DNA of 12,248 nucleotides from CAJQQY01 sp964352225 (GTDB lineage: Bacteria; Bacteroidota; Bacteroidia; Chitinophagales; Saprospiraceae), in contig CAYGRM010000196.1 of NCBI GenBank assembly GCA_964352225.1, forward strand, positions 1 to 12,248. The letters run 5' to 3'. The notes under the pieces are model-generated. The model ran no database searches. It saw only the letters and a list, made by a program, of their open reading frames with translations, and was not told where the DNA came from. Within the stretch, counting starts at the first letter, position 1. Every line of letters starts with the position of its first letter. Shown piece after piece: positions 1 to 7,285 of the stretch. The position numbers and the translations under genes were made by a program.

Positions 1-44
1 ATTTGCTTTCTCCTCAAATCATGAGCCATCTTTTTCGCTTAACT

Positions 45-2264
45 TTACGGAATTGCTACCTTGGAGTAGGCAGTTTTTATTTTTTGAATAGTACTATTCC
101 AATTTTTGGTATTGGCACGTACCATCATATTATAAGTGTAGGTAGGTTCAGGACGAATGCTTAGCAATAAAGATTGACTAGGATACTTTAAACTGAAAAA
201 TTTAAAATCCTCTACAATGCCATCAATCACTCTAGGAATACCAAAACCGTATTGTTCATTTTCGAATTCAGGCTCGTTGATCAATGTTTGACCAATCAGT
301 TCTTCTGGTCTCACGCCTTTTATTTTAGCTAATTTTTTTGCAGCAGTTTGATTGATTACAAAAATTCTGTCTTTACCTTGTTCCAACAATTTGCAAGCAT
401 CGCATTTTAAATTTAAAGCTTGAATTGTACCGAGATCAAAATATTCTACCGTTCCGTCAGCAAGTATGACATCGGTACCTTCCATTTTATAAGTCAATTG
501 ATTGTACATTTCTGATGCGGGCAAACCATTTCCACCAACTGCTTCCACTTCAGGCAAATTGAGTAATTCTTTCTTTAATGCAGTATATTTTTCTACACCA
601 TCAATTCCAAAATAAACGATTCCCTCTTTATCATATCCTAAGTTGGTATTAGATATATATTGCATTTGCTGATAAATAAAAAAAGTGATACTCAATAATC
701 CCACCATCATCACAAACTGAAAGGTCACCAATGAATTCCGAAAATTAAAATACCGACTACCTGAAATTCGATTCATCTTTTGGCTAAAAAGATGTAGCAT
801 GGATCTTTGACCATAAGCGACAGCAGGATAAATACCACTCAATATTCCAGTAAATAACAATAAACAAAATAATGATAACAATGTATTTCCGTGAAATAAA
901 ATCGACTTATTCCAATTCAACTCCATCACCTCATAAAAGGAAGGTAAAGTAAACCAAAGCAATATCAAGCAAAGTGGAAAACATAATAATGCTAGAATAA
1001 TAGCCTCTGCTAAGAGCTGAAATGAAATGTCTCTTGCTTGTGCGCCCATGACTTTGCGTACCCCTAATTCTTTTTGACGGTCAGCGTACATTGCAATAGA
1101 AAGGTTAGTATAGTTAGTTAAAATTATAAGTAGAATGATTATACCAACAATTCCTAAGGTAGTTAAGTATGTCCTATTTGCAACAGGTTTGAGTTCATAA
1201 AGCGTATCTCTTGTAAAGTGAATATCTGCCAATGCTAAAGCTCTAATTTCCTTTCGCAAAGGGTCATCGGTATAGCCTGGATATACTAAATTAATATCTG
1301 AATTTAGTTGAGTTATCACAGATTCGACAGAAGATTCGGGTTTTAATTTAAAGTATGTATAGGCTCCCCAACCCGGAATACTATCTTGGTGGATTATCCA
1401 ATCAAAATCATAATGGACATTGTCAGGCACATCAGCAATGACTCCACCTAGTTCAAAGTTTTGATTTCTGATAACCAAATTTTTTCCTACCAAATCTTTT
1501 GATTGCCAATTTTCCCCAAACCACTTCTTTGCTAATTTCTCTGTTAAAACAATTTGATTAAATTTAGAAAAAGCACTTTCAGGATTTCCCATTAAAAATT
1601 TTTGAGGGAAAATACTTTGAAATGCTTTGCCTGTATTCGTATATAAAATATTATCTCCCACAAACTTTTTCCCATCCGCTTCAACAAAAAAATTTTCTTG
1701 ATTACCTACCGAAGATGCCGATGGAACAAAATGACAAGCCTCTTCAATTTCTTCATATTGCTTCATATGATTGATCAATCGCAACTGCGTTTCGAGCGAA
1801 GACTGATTATAATCTATAAAATACATAGGTGTATAAATCTGGTCTCGAAAATTATTCATCACTCGGAAGACGCGCTCATGGTCGGGGGTAGATTGGTCAT
1901 AAGTCAATTCATTTTTTAAAAATAAACCAATCAACATCACCGCAGAAATACCAACGGTCAGTCCCAACATATTAATAGCCGTAAAACCTTTTCGATGTAA
2001 AATATTGCGAATGGCAATTTTGTAATAATTACTAAACATAGGTAAGAATTGTTTTGCCCGAGAGTATTTTTCAAAGGCGTATGGATCAAAAAATTGAAAT
2101 ACATTTTTTACATACCAGCGATTGGCTTTACTTCGCCCGAGTTCCTGTACTCGATGATGATAAGCTTCATGTAAATCTCCCTGAATTTCTTCTAGGAGAT
2201 CTTCGGAGCAAAACCATTCTAAGAATTTATCTGCCCAGCTTGGTGGAAGATGATGATTACTCAT
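45..2264 (-). CDS. MacB/FtsX-family ABC transporter permease with prefix domain, C-terminally truncated
   Basis: Inner-membrane permease of the MacB/FtsX type, which in this family pairs with a separate ATPase to move a substrate or transmit force across the envelope; the substrate is unknown. Residues 7-66 (PPSWADKFLEWFC... to DPYAFEK) match the N-terminal permease prefix domain seen in Cytophagia and Saprospiria. A first membrane helix lies at about 97-116, a MacB-like periplasmic domain at about 120-360, then helices near 366-390, 415-440 and 460-482, with the family signature ELGVRKVMGA at 399-408. A fifth helix is at 511-531, followed by a second periplasmic domain. The protein stops at KVAIP (739 aa), where relatives usually continue into a final FtsX domain with three helices; none of the three minus-strand frames over 1-44 resumes it. 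The start overlaps the padR stop as ATGA, so the two are co-transcribed. The family is clear; whether the short protein works is doubtful. Confidence 0.85.
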   Translation of the reverse strand: MSNHHLPPSWADKFLEWFCSEDLLEEIQGDLHEAYHHRVQELGRSKANRWYVKNVFQFFDPYAFEKYSRAKQFLPMFSNYYKIAIRNILHRKGFTAINMLGLTVGISAVMLIGLFLKNELTYDQSTPDHERVFRVMNNFRDQIYTPMYFIDYNQSSLETQLRLINHMKQYEEIEEACHFVPSASSVGNQENFFVEADGKKFVGDNILYTNTGKAFQSIFPQKFLMGNPESAFSKFNQIVLTEKLAKKWFGENWQSKDLVGKNLVIRNQNFELGGVIADVPDNVHYDFDWIIHQDSIPGWGAYTYFKLKPESSVESVITQLNSDINLVYPGYTDDPLRKEIRALALADIHFTRDTLYELKPVANRTYLTTLGIVGIIILLIILTNYTNLSIAMYADRQKELGVRKVMGAQARDISFQLLAEAIILALLCFPLCLILLWFTLPSFYEVMELNWNKSILFHGNTLLSLFCLLLFTGILSGIYPAVAYGQRSMLHLFSQKMNRISGSRYFNFRNSLVTFQFVMMVGLLSITFFIYQQMQYISNTNLGYDKEGIVYFGIDGVEKYTALKKELLNLPEVEAVGGNGLPASEMYNQLTYKMEGTDVILADGTVEYFDLGTIQALNLKCDACKLLEQGKDRIFVINQTAAKKLAKIKGVRPEELIGQTLINEPEFENEQYGFGIPRVIDGIVEDFKFFSLKYPSQSLLLSIRPEPTYTYNMMVRANTKNWNSTIQKIKTAYSKVAIP

Positions 2265-2575
2265 GTGAGTTTAGGAATTAAGTTCCATAATTTTTGCCGA
2301 GAAGCTTTTATTTCTAAAATAACTTCAGTCCCTTTACTAGTCGCCTCAAAAATTCTTTTACGTCGTCCTCCACGCTCCGCTGTCGCTTCTCCCATTTCAC
2401 TTTTGATGAGTCCTTTCTTTTCTAAACGAGACAAAACAGCATGAATAGCGCTTATGGAAATAGATTTACCCATATGTTTTTCATAGGCTTCGGTTACTGA
2501 AAATCCGTAGGCGTCTTCATGCATTGTCATGACAAGCAACAAAATTGTTTCTTCTAAAAATCCTAATCCTTTCAT
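2261..2575 (-). CDS. PadR-family transcriptional regulator
   Basis: Small winged-helix repressor of the PadR family (104 aa from the chosen start), probably controlling its own operon with the permease gene that follows. The protein opens MKGLGFLEETILLLV, then DAYGFSVTEAYEKHMG, the helix-turn-helix ISISAIHAVLSRLEKKGLIKS and a basic wing with ERGGRRKR, all typical of PadR proteins linked to permease-prefix transporters. The frame stays open upstream to an ATG at 2677, but the extra 34 residues are hydrophobic and unlike the family, so I take the internal ATG at 2575. The stop overlaps the permease start by four bases (ATGA), indicating translational coupling. PadR proteins usually respond to small ligands; nothing here identifies one. 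Confidence 0.9.
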   Translation of the reverse strand: MKGLGFLEETILLLVMTMHEDAYGFSVTEAYEKHMGKSISISAIHAVLSRLEKKGLIKSEMGEATAERGGRRKRIFEATSKGTEVILEIKASRQKLWNLIPKLT

Positions 2576-2580
2576 ATCTT

Positions 2581-2638
2581 CAATACTTGTAGATATTATT
2601 AATAAAAAATAAACAAGCATTTCATCAACACTTGTAAA
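2581..2638 (-). promoter_or_regulatory. Candidate PadR operator: two direct repeats upstream of padR
   Basis: Two 13-bp direct repeats, CAATACTTGTAGA (2581-2593) and CAACACTTGTAAA (2626-2638), match at 11 of 13 positions with their starts 45 bp apart. The first sits a few bases upstream of the preferred padR start. ACAAG (2613-2617) and CTTGT (2631-2635) add an inverted half-site pair. The position suits autorepression by PadR, but this is inference: I know of no published site for this regulator, and the region is AT-rich. No convincing TAnnTTTG element was found nearby. Confidence 0.3.
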
Positions 2639-2974
2639 AGTAATCACAATCTTAGAAAATATTTTTTGGACTAGCAAGGTTTTGAAGGATAAAAATTTTA
2701 TTTTTTTCTAAATTAAGTTCCTATTCACAAATATCTGTAAGAAATTTTAGTTTCCTTTTTACCATGATTTCGTTAAAAATACTTGTCGTAAGGTAGGCTA
2801 TGACTATGCCGGCAGGCAGGCTTTTTGCCTCATTAGAGAAAAAAAAATTCTAAAATTTTATTTATACATATTTATGATCCTGCACTTATTGATCTAGAGT
2901 GCAATTATTTTAGTGATATAGATTTGTAAAAATAATGATTTGATCAGCCCACTTTTGAAAAGAAGTAAAAATAA

Positions 2975-3106
2975 AAGCGCGAACGCTCGCTAAATCCCAA
3001 TGCTATTAAATGGTTAAGAGAATGTGGTAAAATGTCTCTAAATAAAATCAACTACCTCTATTTCAAGGAAGAGAACCGCGTATTTAACCATGCTGCAAAA
3101 TACTAA
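2975..3106 (+). pseudogene. Possible remnant of an unidentified gene
   Basis: A 43-codon open stretch with no suitable start at its head. It reads KRERSLNPNAIKWLREC and then MSLNKINYLYFKEENRVFN before ending HAAKY-stop. After that stop the same frame continues NTFLYLRVDSINLDDL to a second stop. The amino-acid balance (N, K, E, L and aromatic residues) looks like real protein rather than random AT-rich sequence, and would suit a decayed gene. I do not recognise the family. The complementary strand is also open here for about 49 codons, which weakens the case. Confidence 0.2.
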
Positions 3107-3396
3107 AATACTTTCCTCTACCTCAGAGTGGATAGCATCAACTTGGATGATCTTTAGTAGAGGTAATACTAGCGGATACTCATAGCGGAATTAATTCCAC
3201 ATTTGCTCAAACAACGAATAAAGATATGACATCAAAAAAAAATATTATCATCTTCAAGACTGTTCACCCAAGATAAATAGTTGTCTTCCATTCTATACTG
3301 TAGCATGAAAATTCCAGCTCCAAGATTTTAAACATCACTTTTTTTTCAGAGATAGAACCAACTGGATAGTTAGTATTTTTCATAAAATCAAATCCA

Positions 3397-3843
3397 TTAT
3401 TTTGAAATCGAAAATTTTACATCCCTTTCTCGAGCAGGAAGCACTACTGCCAAAGCGCAAATAATTATAATATTTTTATAGATGTATTGTCCCAATAAGG
3501 TAGGTGAGATAAAAGAATCTTGAAAGATTAAATCTGAAAAAAAGATGATGGGAGTAAAGGTCATCGCCATATGTGCGATAGCTACAAAGATTGTAAATCT
3601 CAAATACTTACGAGTCATCAGACCTATGCCAATTAGGGTTTCCAAAATTGCAAGAAGGATCAAACACACTTCAGGTGAAATCAAATTAAAGCAAAGTTTG
3701 CAAACTGTAGTTGATCCGATTTGTTCTGCAGGACTCAGATTAGGAAAGAATTTTAAGATACCGAAATAAAAAAATATTAAGCCGATACTAAAAGTAAGTA
3801 TGTTTAATTTCAGTTGAAATCGCCCATCGTTAGAATGTTTCAT
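3397..3843 (-). CDS. DoxX-family integral membrane protein
   Basis: A four-helix inner-membrane protein of 148 aa, normal for the DoxX/MauE-like group. Family members are associated with quinone- or thiol-linked redox chemistry, but most, including this branch, have no assigned reaction. Predicted helices lie at about 13-32, 58-76, 82-104 and 122-136. Conserved-looking stretches are FFYFGILKFFPNLSPAEQIG (24-43), the AILETLIGIGL motif in helix 2, HMAMTFTP (91-98) and PTLLGQYIYKN (114-124). Three cysteines fall at 48, 51 and 60; C48 and C51 form a CxxC-like pair (CKLC) just before helix 2. The gene stands alone, about 490 bp from the esterase gene and 820 bp from padR. The start ATG at 3843 is preceded by a roughly 50-nt leader if the -7 element at 3901-3908 is used. 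Confidence 0.85.
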   Translation of the reverse strand: MKHSNDGRFQLKLNILTFSIGLIFFYFGILKFFPNLSPAEQIGSTTVCKLCFNLISPEVCLILLAILETLIGIGLMTRKYLRFTIFVAIAHMAMTFTPIIFFSDLIFQDSFISPTLLGQYIYKNIIIICALAVVLPARERDVKFSISK

Positions 3844-4333
3844 AGTGAATGGTAGTTAAATAAAAGGGGGCATGTTAAATAATGCGGGGAGATGACTAAT
3901 CAAATATAAGTATTTTAGCTTTCTGGTGCTTGTTTTTAAGAGACAGCGCAGTAATTTAGAAAATCTATAAATACTTGCAGCGCTGACGATTCCGTAGAAG
4001 CAATATCACAAGGCAGAAATTCCAGGGTGAGTTTTACGTATTAGGGCCTACAATATTATGTTGATTTAGAAAATCAAAAATAGTGACGGTACTCTGGACT
4101 GATAGGTGGATATCGTCCCTATTGGCAGAAAAATACTAACATGAATAACCCAAGGTGTAGAGCACCGACACCTTATTACCAAAGTTTTAGACACTAGTTT
4201 TTTTTGTTAGCTCTTTTTTTTAGAATTGGTACCTGCAAGAGTATAGCTACCCAATGCAGTTGGTGGCTTGTTTGCTGTTGAAGTTGGCTTGATAAGCAGT
4301 TAAAGCCTTTTAGGTTTTATGGTATCCAGAATT
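3844..4333. other. Intergenic region with a hairpin and a possible degraded repeat
   Basis: About 490 bp with no intact gene. Positions 3990-4036 contain TTCCGTAGA and GCAGAAATTCCAG followed by GGTGAGTTTTA, which resemble the core of the structured repeat at 8197-8380 and 9064-9240 and may be a decayed third copy. Positions 4152-4174 form a perfect hairpin, AAGGTGT / ACACCTT with a 9-nt loop. On the minus strand at about 4200-4325, just downstream of the esterase, two short open stretches in different frames (KALTAYQANFNSKQATNC, then GSYTLAGTNSKKKS-stop) look like the frameshifted tail of a lost gene. AAAGCCT-TTT-AGGTTTT (4302-4318) is a weak stem that might terminate the esterase transcript. 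Confidence 0.4.
3901..3908 (-). promoter_or_regulatory. Candidate Bacteroidota -7 element for the DoxX-family gene
   Basis: Read on the minus strand this is TATATTTG, a full match to the Bacteroidota -7 consensus TAnnTTTG, and would give a leader of about 50 nt before the ATG at 3843. No clear -33 TTTG was found at the usual distance, and chance matches are possible in AT-rich DNA. Confidence 0.3.
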
Positions 4334-5779
4334 TTAGTTTTTAATAATTTTTATAATTCTACTGGTCTTATCTATATTCCTTAACTGTAAAATGTATAAT
4401 CCATTTTTTAAATTAGACATCTCTATAGATATATCATTTCCATTAAATACCGGTACTATACTGACTTTAACCCCTAACACATCAAATAAATGAATGCTTT
4501 CCAAGGCTACTACTTGGCTACCATTTATTTGAAGAATATTTTTAGTAGGATTGGGATAAACTTTCAGGTCTTCTAAACTAAGGTCTTGAACTTCAGTAAC
4601 TGTTGTAGTATCACAAATAGGACTTGTCGTAATTTTATCTGCAAAAAAGATGGCCAAATTATTTTCTCTTAATACCCTATTATCATATGCATGACAGGGA
4701 TTTTCAATTTGATCGGCGCAACTACCTTGTCCAAACAAGAAACTAAAAGGAAATTCTAAAGTTGTAAATTCATCTTGTATGATATAACCATAACCATTAT
4801 TGGAATTCCAATTACTAAACGCTCTACTTCCGTATAGCATGATCTCATTATTGTTGATGCCATAGCAATTGTATCCATTAGTAAAGCACCAGGAAAGCCC
4901 CCAATTAACATAATTGCTATCAATAGGAACAATAATATCACAAGGTTGATGGAATGAATAAATAGCTGGTTTTATTTTGTTGGCAGGTATATTGGCTAAT
5001 AAGTCACTCATCATAGCCCCATACATATTACCAATACCTTTTATTGTAAATTGAATATTTGTTGGTTCAATGTCTCCGTCTATTCCTCCCAAATCAGGTC
5101 TGGCAATTGAATCTCCATCAAAAATTTCTCCACCATTATAGATACACCCCAAAGCATTTGAATTTGGAAGAGGGACATTCTCAAGATCATAAGAATGAAC
5201 AGGTCTTTCTAAAATAGTATCTAGCAACCCTACCCCCATTGCGGTAAATGCACCTGCACTTTCTCCTGCTACAAATACATTACTTGTGTCAATTCTATAT
5301 TGTTCATGGCGATTAATTAAAAATCGTAATGCACCTTTAGCATCTTGAACTGCTCTGTAATATGCCCGTGACCATTCAGAACTATCTGTCGCAAACAGAC
5401 ATTCATAATTAGGATAATTACATTCCCAAGCTAATTCATCAGAAATAAAACCTAGTCGATAATCTATACTTGCTGTCACATATCCCCGCTTAGCAAACTC
5501 TTTACACATCGTTTGTATACTTGGATCATTTTTATCGCCCGCTAAGAATGCCCCTCCATGAATCCACATCAACAAGGGGCGTCTTAAACTTTCATCGTTG
5601 CATTCTGGCAGGAATATATCCATCTGTAAGGTGTCAATCTTTCCATTGAAATTCACCGAGGCTCCATAAGAGAGGTTTTGCAGATTTTCATATTCGTATT
5701 TTTTGTCTATCCATTGTTGACAATAAATCAATTGGATATTGAAAAGAATAACTGAAAATATTAGTATGAATTTTTTCAT
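4334..5779 (-). CDS. Secreted alpha/beta-hydrolase esterase with T9SS type A sorting domain
   Basis: Probable carboxylesterase-type hydrolase exported through Sec and then the type IX secretion system, acting at the cell surface or outside the cell; the substrate is unknown. A signal peptide (MKKFILIFSVILFNIQLIYC) covers about residues 1-20. The alpha/beta-hydrolase core shows the oxyanion motif HGGAF at 74-78, the nucleophile elbow GESAG at 172-176 (Ser174), and HQPCDIIVPID (277-287), where Asp281 fits the catalytic acid; the catalytic His is probably H363 in PCHAYD, but that is a guess. Residues 403-481 form the T9SS type A domain, with VYPNPTKNILQI near 407-418 and the terminal IIKIIKN. 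Cysteines are frequent for a Bacteroidota protein, suggesting disulfides in the exported form. The length of 481 aa fits a 380-residue enzyme plus linker and sorting domain. No operon partner is visible. Confidence 0.88.
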   Translation of the reverse strand: MKKFILIFSVILFNIQLIYCQQWIDKKYEYENLQNLSYGASVNFNGKIDTLQMDIFLPECNDESLRRPLLMWIHGGAFLAGDKNDPSIQTMCKEFAKRGYVTASIDYRLGFISDELAWECNYPNYECLFATDSSEWSRAYYRAVQDAKGALRFLINRHEQYRIDTSNVFVAGESAGAFTAMGVGLLDTILERPVHSYDLENVPLPNSNALGCIYNGGEIFDGDSIARPDLGGIDGDIEPTNIQFTIKGIGNMYGAMMSDLLANIPANKIKPAIYSFHQPCDIIVPIDSNYVNWGLSWCFTNGYNCYGINNNEIMLYGSRAFSNWNSNNGYGYIIQDEFTTLEFPFSFLFGQGSCADQIENPCHAYDNRVLRENNLAIFFADKITTSPICDTTTVTEVQDLSLEDLKVYPNPTKNILQINGSQVVALESIHLFDVLGVKVSIVPVFNGNDISIEMSNLKNGLYILQLRNIDKTSRIIKIIKN

Positions 5780-6049
5780 TTTTTTTAATTGATGTTCTTT
5801 TATTGGACAATGACGATTAGTATATGGGTAGTTTTTCTAATTAAGGAGTATGGCTTATGCACATGGTTAGCCTCCCGTTTTTTACTTATTAATTAGTTGA
5901 ATAAGTTTTTCCAACGGAAAACCTCTCTTCCCCAATACTCGGATAATATTGAAAGTTAAATGATAATTGGAGGTAAATAGCCCTAATTTGAAACTTTAAC
6001 AACTGATTGATAAAACTAGTCTTTCCATTTTTTATTTTAAAGGACAGGA

Positions 6050-6112
6050 TAAGGCTAGAGGCTCAGCGCTAGCGACGATTTTTTTTGAAGTACAGGCTTA
6101 GAGCAAGCGGGA
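6050..6112 (-). repeat. REP-like half element, relative of the 12060-12155 palindrome
   Basis: Matches the right arm and downstream flank of the large palindrome near 12122-12195. AGAGGCTCAGCGCTAGCGAC here corresponds to the same 20 bases at 12137-12156 with one mismatch, and the similarity then continues through a T-rich spacer, GAA, ACAG, CTT and GAGC-AGCGGG. The partner arm is missing and the inner hairpin is degraded, so this is a single, decayed unit. Finding the flank as well as the arm shows that the mobile unit is longer than the palindrome itself. Confidence 0.65.
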
Positions 6113-6292
6113 ATCCCAATTTTGTTGGTTGTTAAAATAATTAAAACTGAACGAGCTATGTCCTTCGTTCCGATTCTATTACAGAATCTTCATCACCTAA
6201 TATGACATCGTCAATAGTTCATTTGCATTCAGCTCCTTTAATCTTACCTGAGTAGTCTTCCCTACCCTTTTCCTTTTCGCTCAATACCTCGA

Positions 6293-6364
6293 CTTCGCAA
6301 TCGAAGCACCAAAGGTAGTTTGCAGGCAGCTACTACCAGCAGCCTGCGGAGGGTCGATTCCTCC
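6293..6364. repeat. Three consecutive hairpins in the FKBP upstream region
   Basis: Three stems follow each other closely: CTTCG-CAAT-CGAAG (6293-6306); GCAGGC-A-GCT with loop ACTACC closing against AGC-A-GCCTGC (6322-6347); and GGAGG-GTCGATT-CCTCC (6348-6364). A fourth short stem, GGCT-TTTT-AGCC, lies at 6381-6392. The region is much more GC-rich than its surroundings. It could be a repeat, a small structured RNA or part of a long 5' leader; no function is assigned. Confidence 0.4.
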
Positions 6365-6490
6365 ATCTTATTAACAGCATGGCTTTTTAGCCTTCAGGAC
6401 ACACGTGATGCCAACGGACATTAAACATGTGCAAAATAATCTTGATATATTTTTCATAAAACCTTTTTTTAATAATTCAATTTCTTGTTG

Positions 6491-6498
6491 TATCCTTG
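6491..6498 (+). promoter_or_regulatory. Candidate -7 element for the FKBP gene
   Basis: TATCCTTG matches the TAnnTTTG consensus at all but one fixed position and would start transcription about 25 nt upstream of the ATG at 6530. No -33 element is evident. Confidence 0.25.
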
Positions 6499-6529
6499 CA
6501 TTTTTATTCATGAATTTTAAAAAATACTT

Positions 6530-7147
6530 ATGTCAAATAAATATAATACTTCTGAAGATATTGCTAGTTATGGAATTGGTAAACAAATGGGAAGTCAATT
6601 GCTTGCAAACCCTTTTGAAGATATGAATTTTGATGCAGTAGTAGAAGGCTTGAGAGACACCTTGCACCAAAAAGAAAGTCCTATCACAGAAGACCAATTT
6701 AGAGCTGCATTTGCTGCGATTAGTGCAAAAGTTGAAGCTAATAAGAAATCAGCTTTCGAAGCAATTCTGGCTCAAGGCGAAAGCTTTTTAGCTGAAAATA
6801 AAAAACGTGAAGAGGTGAAAGAAACTGCATCCGGATTACAATATATGGTTGTAAAAGAAGGTGATGGAGAAATGCCGAAAGAAACCTCTACTGTAGTTGT
6901 TCACTACACGGGTACACTTTTAGATGGCTCTGTTTTCGATAGCTCTGTACAAAGAGGTCAGCCTGCAACCTTTCCAGTAAATAGAGTTATTGCAGGGTGG
7001 ACAGAAGCATTACAATTGATGAAAGTTGGATCCTCATGGAAATTATTTATTCCATATAATTTAGCCTATGGTGACCAAGGTGCAGGTGGTGCAATTGGTC
7101 CTTATTCTACTTTAATTTTTGATGTCGAATTATTAGAAATTAAATAA
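6530..7147 (+). CDS. fklB: FKBP-type peptidyl-prolyl cis-trans isomerase, FklB/Mip-like
   Basis: Catalyses cis-trans isomerisation of Xaa-Pro bonds and assists protein folding. At 205 aa it is the size of E. coli FklB and, like it, has no signal peptide, so it is probably cytoplasmic. Residues 1-95 form the alpha-helical dimerisation region (SYGIGKQMGSQL, the conserved FDAVVEGLRD at 34-43, then a long charged helix ending in FLAENKKREEV). Residues 98-205 are the FKBP domain: SGLQYMVVKEGDG (101-113), VHYTGTLLDGSVFDSS (124-139, with Y126, F136 and D137 of the pocket), VIAGWTEALQLMKVG (153-167, with V153, I154 and W157), IPYNLAYG (174-181, Y180), and the closing LIFDVELLEIK. All pocket residues I can check are present. 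It is monocistronic and ends before a strong terminator. An upstream ATG at 6510 is out of frame, which supports the start at 6530. Confidence 0.93.
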   Translation: MSNKYNTSEDIASYGIGKQMGSQLLANPFEDMNFDAVVEGLRDTLHQKESPITEDQFRAAFAAISAKVEANKKSAFEAILAQGESFLAENKKREEVKETASGLQYMVVKEGDGEMPKETSTVVVHYTGTLLDGSVFDSSVQRGQPATFPVNRVIAGWTEALQLMKVGSSWKLFIPYNLAYGDQGAGGAIGPYSTLIFDVELLEIK

Positions 7148-7216
7148 TCTTGAATCTTTCTTTTTGAAAGAAAACATATCTAGATAAAAAAACCTCAATT
7201 AAGAGTAAAAAAATAA

Positions 7217-7254
7217 TAAGCCAATTACATTTATTTGTAATTGGCTTACTTTTT
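7217..7254. terminator. Strong bidirectional intrinsic terminator
   Basis: A perfect 13-bp stem, TAAGCCAATTACA (7217-7229) against TGTAATTGGCTTA (7236-7248), with a 6-nt loop. It is followed by CTTTTT on the plus strand and by TTATTTTTTT when read on the minus strand. It lies between the convergent FKBP and phosphoesterase genes and can serve both. A smaller stem, TCTTTC-TTTTT-GAAAGA, precedes it at 7155-7171. Confidence 0.9.
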
Positions 7255-7285
7255 ACAACAATACATTTACGTAAAAAATAAATAA

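Larger units (their letters stand above)
2576..3396. other. Gene-free stretch with possible coding debris
   Basis: No intact gene is visible over about 820 bp. The first part is very T-rich on the plus strand (2678-2760). A GCCGGCAGGCAGG motif at 2808-2820 resembles part of the CCTGCC/GGCAGG palindromes scattered in many Bacteroidota genomes, and a GCCT follows after a T-run. AGCG-CGAA-CGCT at 2976-2987 could form a short hairpin. From 2975 to 3106 the plus strand is open for 43 codons with a protein-like composition, described separately. Nothing recognisable was seen from 3160 to 3396. Confidence 0.5.
5780..6529. other. Intergenic region with REP-like fragment and hairpin cluster
   Basis: About 750 bp between the divergent esterase and FKBP genes, without a recognisable gene. 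It contains ACTTATT/AATAAGT (5884-5906), an AT-rich stem followed by a T-run; a REP-like half element (6050-6112); and a cluster of hairpins at 6293-6392, listed separately. On the minus strand around 6225-6325 some short frames are open (for example VLSEKEKGREDYSGKIKG), but none has a start, an adequate length or a recognised family. The last 100 bp before the FKBP gene are AT-rich promoter-like sequence. Confidence 0.5.

Noticed and set aside
2576..2677. N-terminal extension of PadR up to an ATG at 2677
   Set aside because: The extra 34 residues are hydrophobic and unlike the family, while MKGLGFLEE at 2575 matches the usual PadR beginning; the extension would also cover the candidate operator repeats.
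4756..4941. Short open frame inside the esterase gene
   Set aside because: Overlaps the esterase in another frame, with low-complexity hydrophobic composition and no independent signal.
5884..5906. Terminator ACTTATT/AATAAGT followed by T-run
   Set aside because: The stem is AT-only and there is no plus-strand gene upstream to terminate; treated as background.
6348..6364. tRNA, from the T-arm-like GGAGG-GTCGATT-CCTCC
   Set aside because: No pairing acceptor stem, D-arm or anticodon arm at proper distances, and the first loop base is G instead of T.
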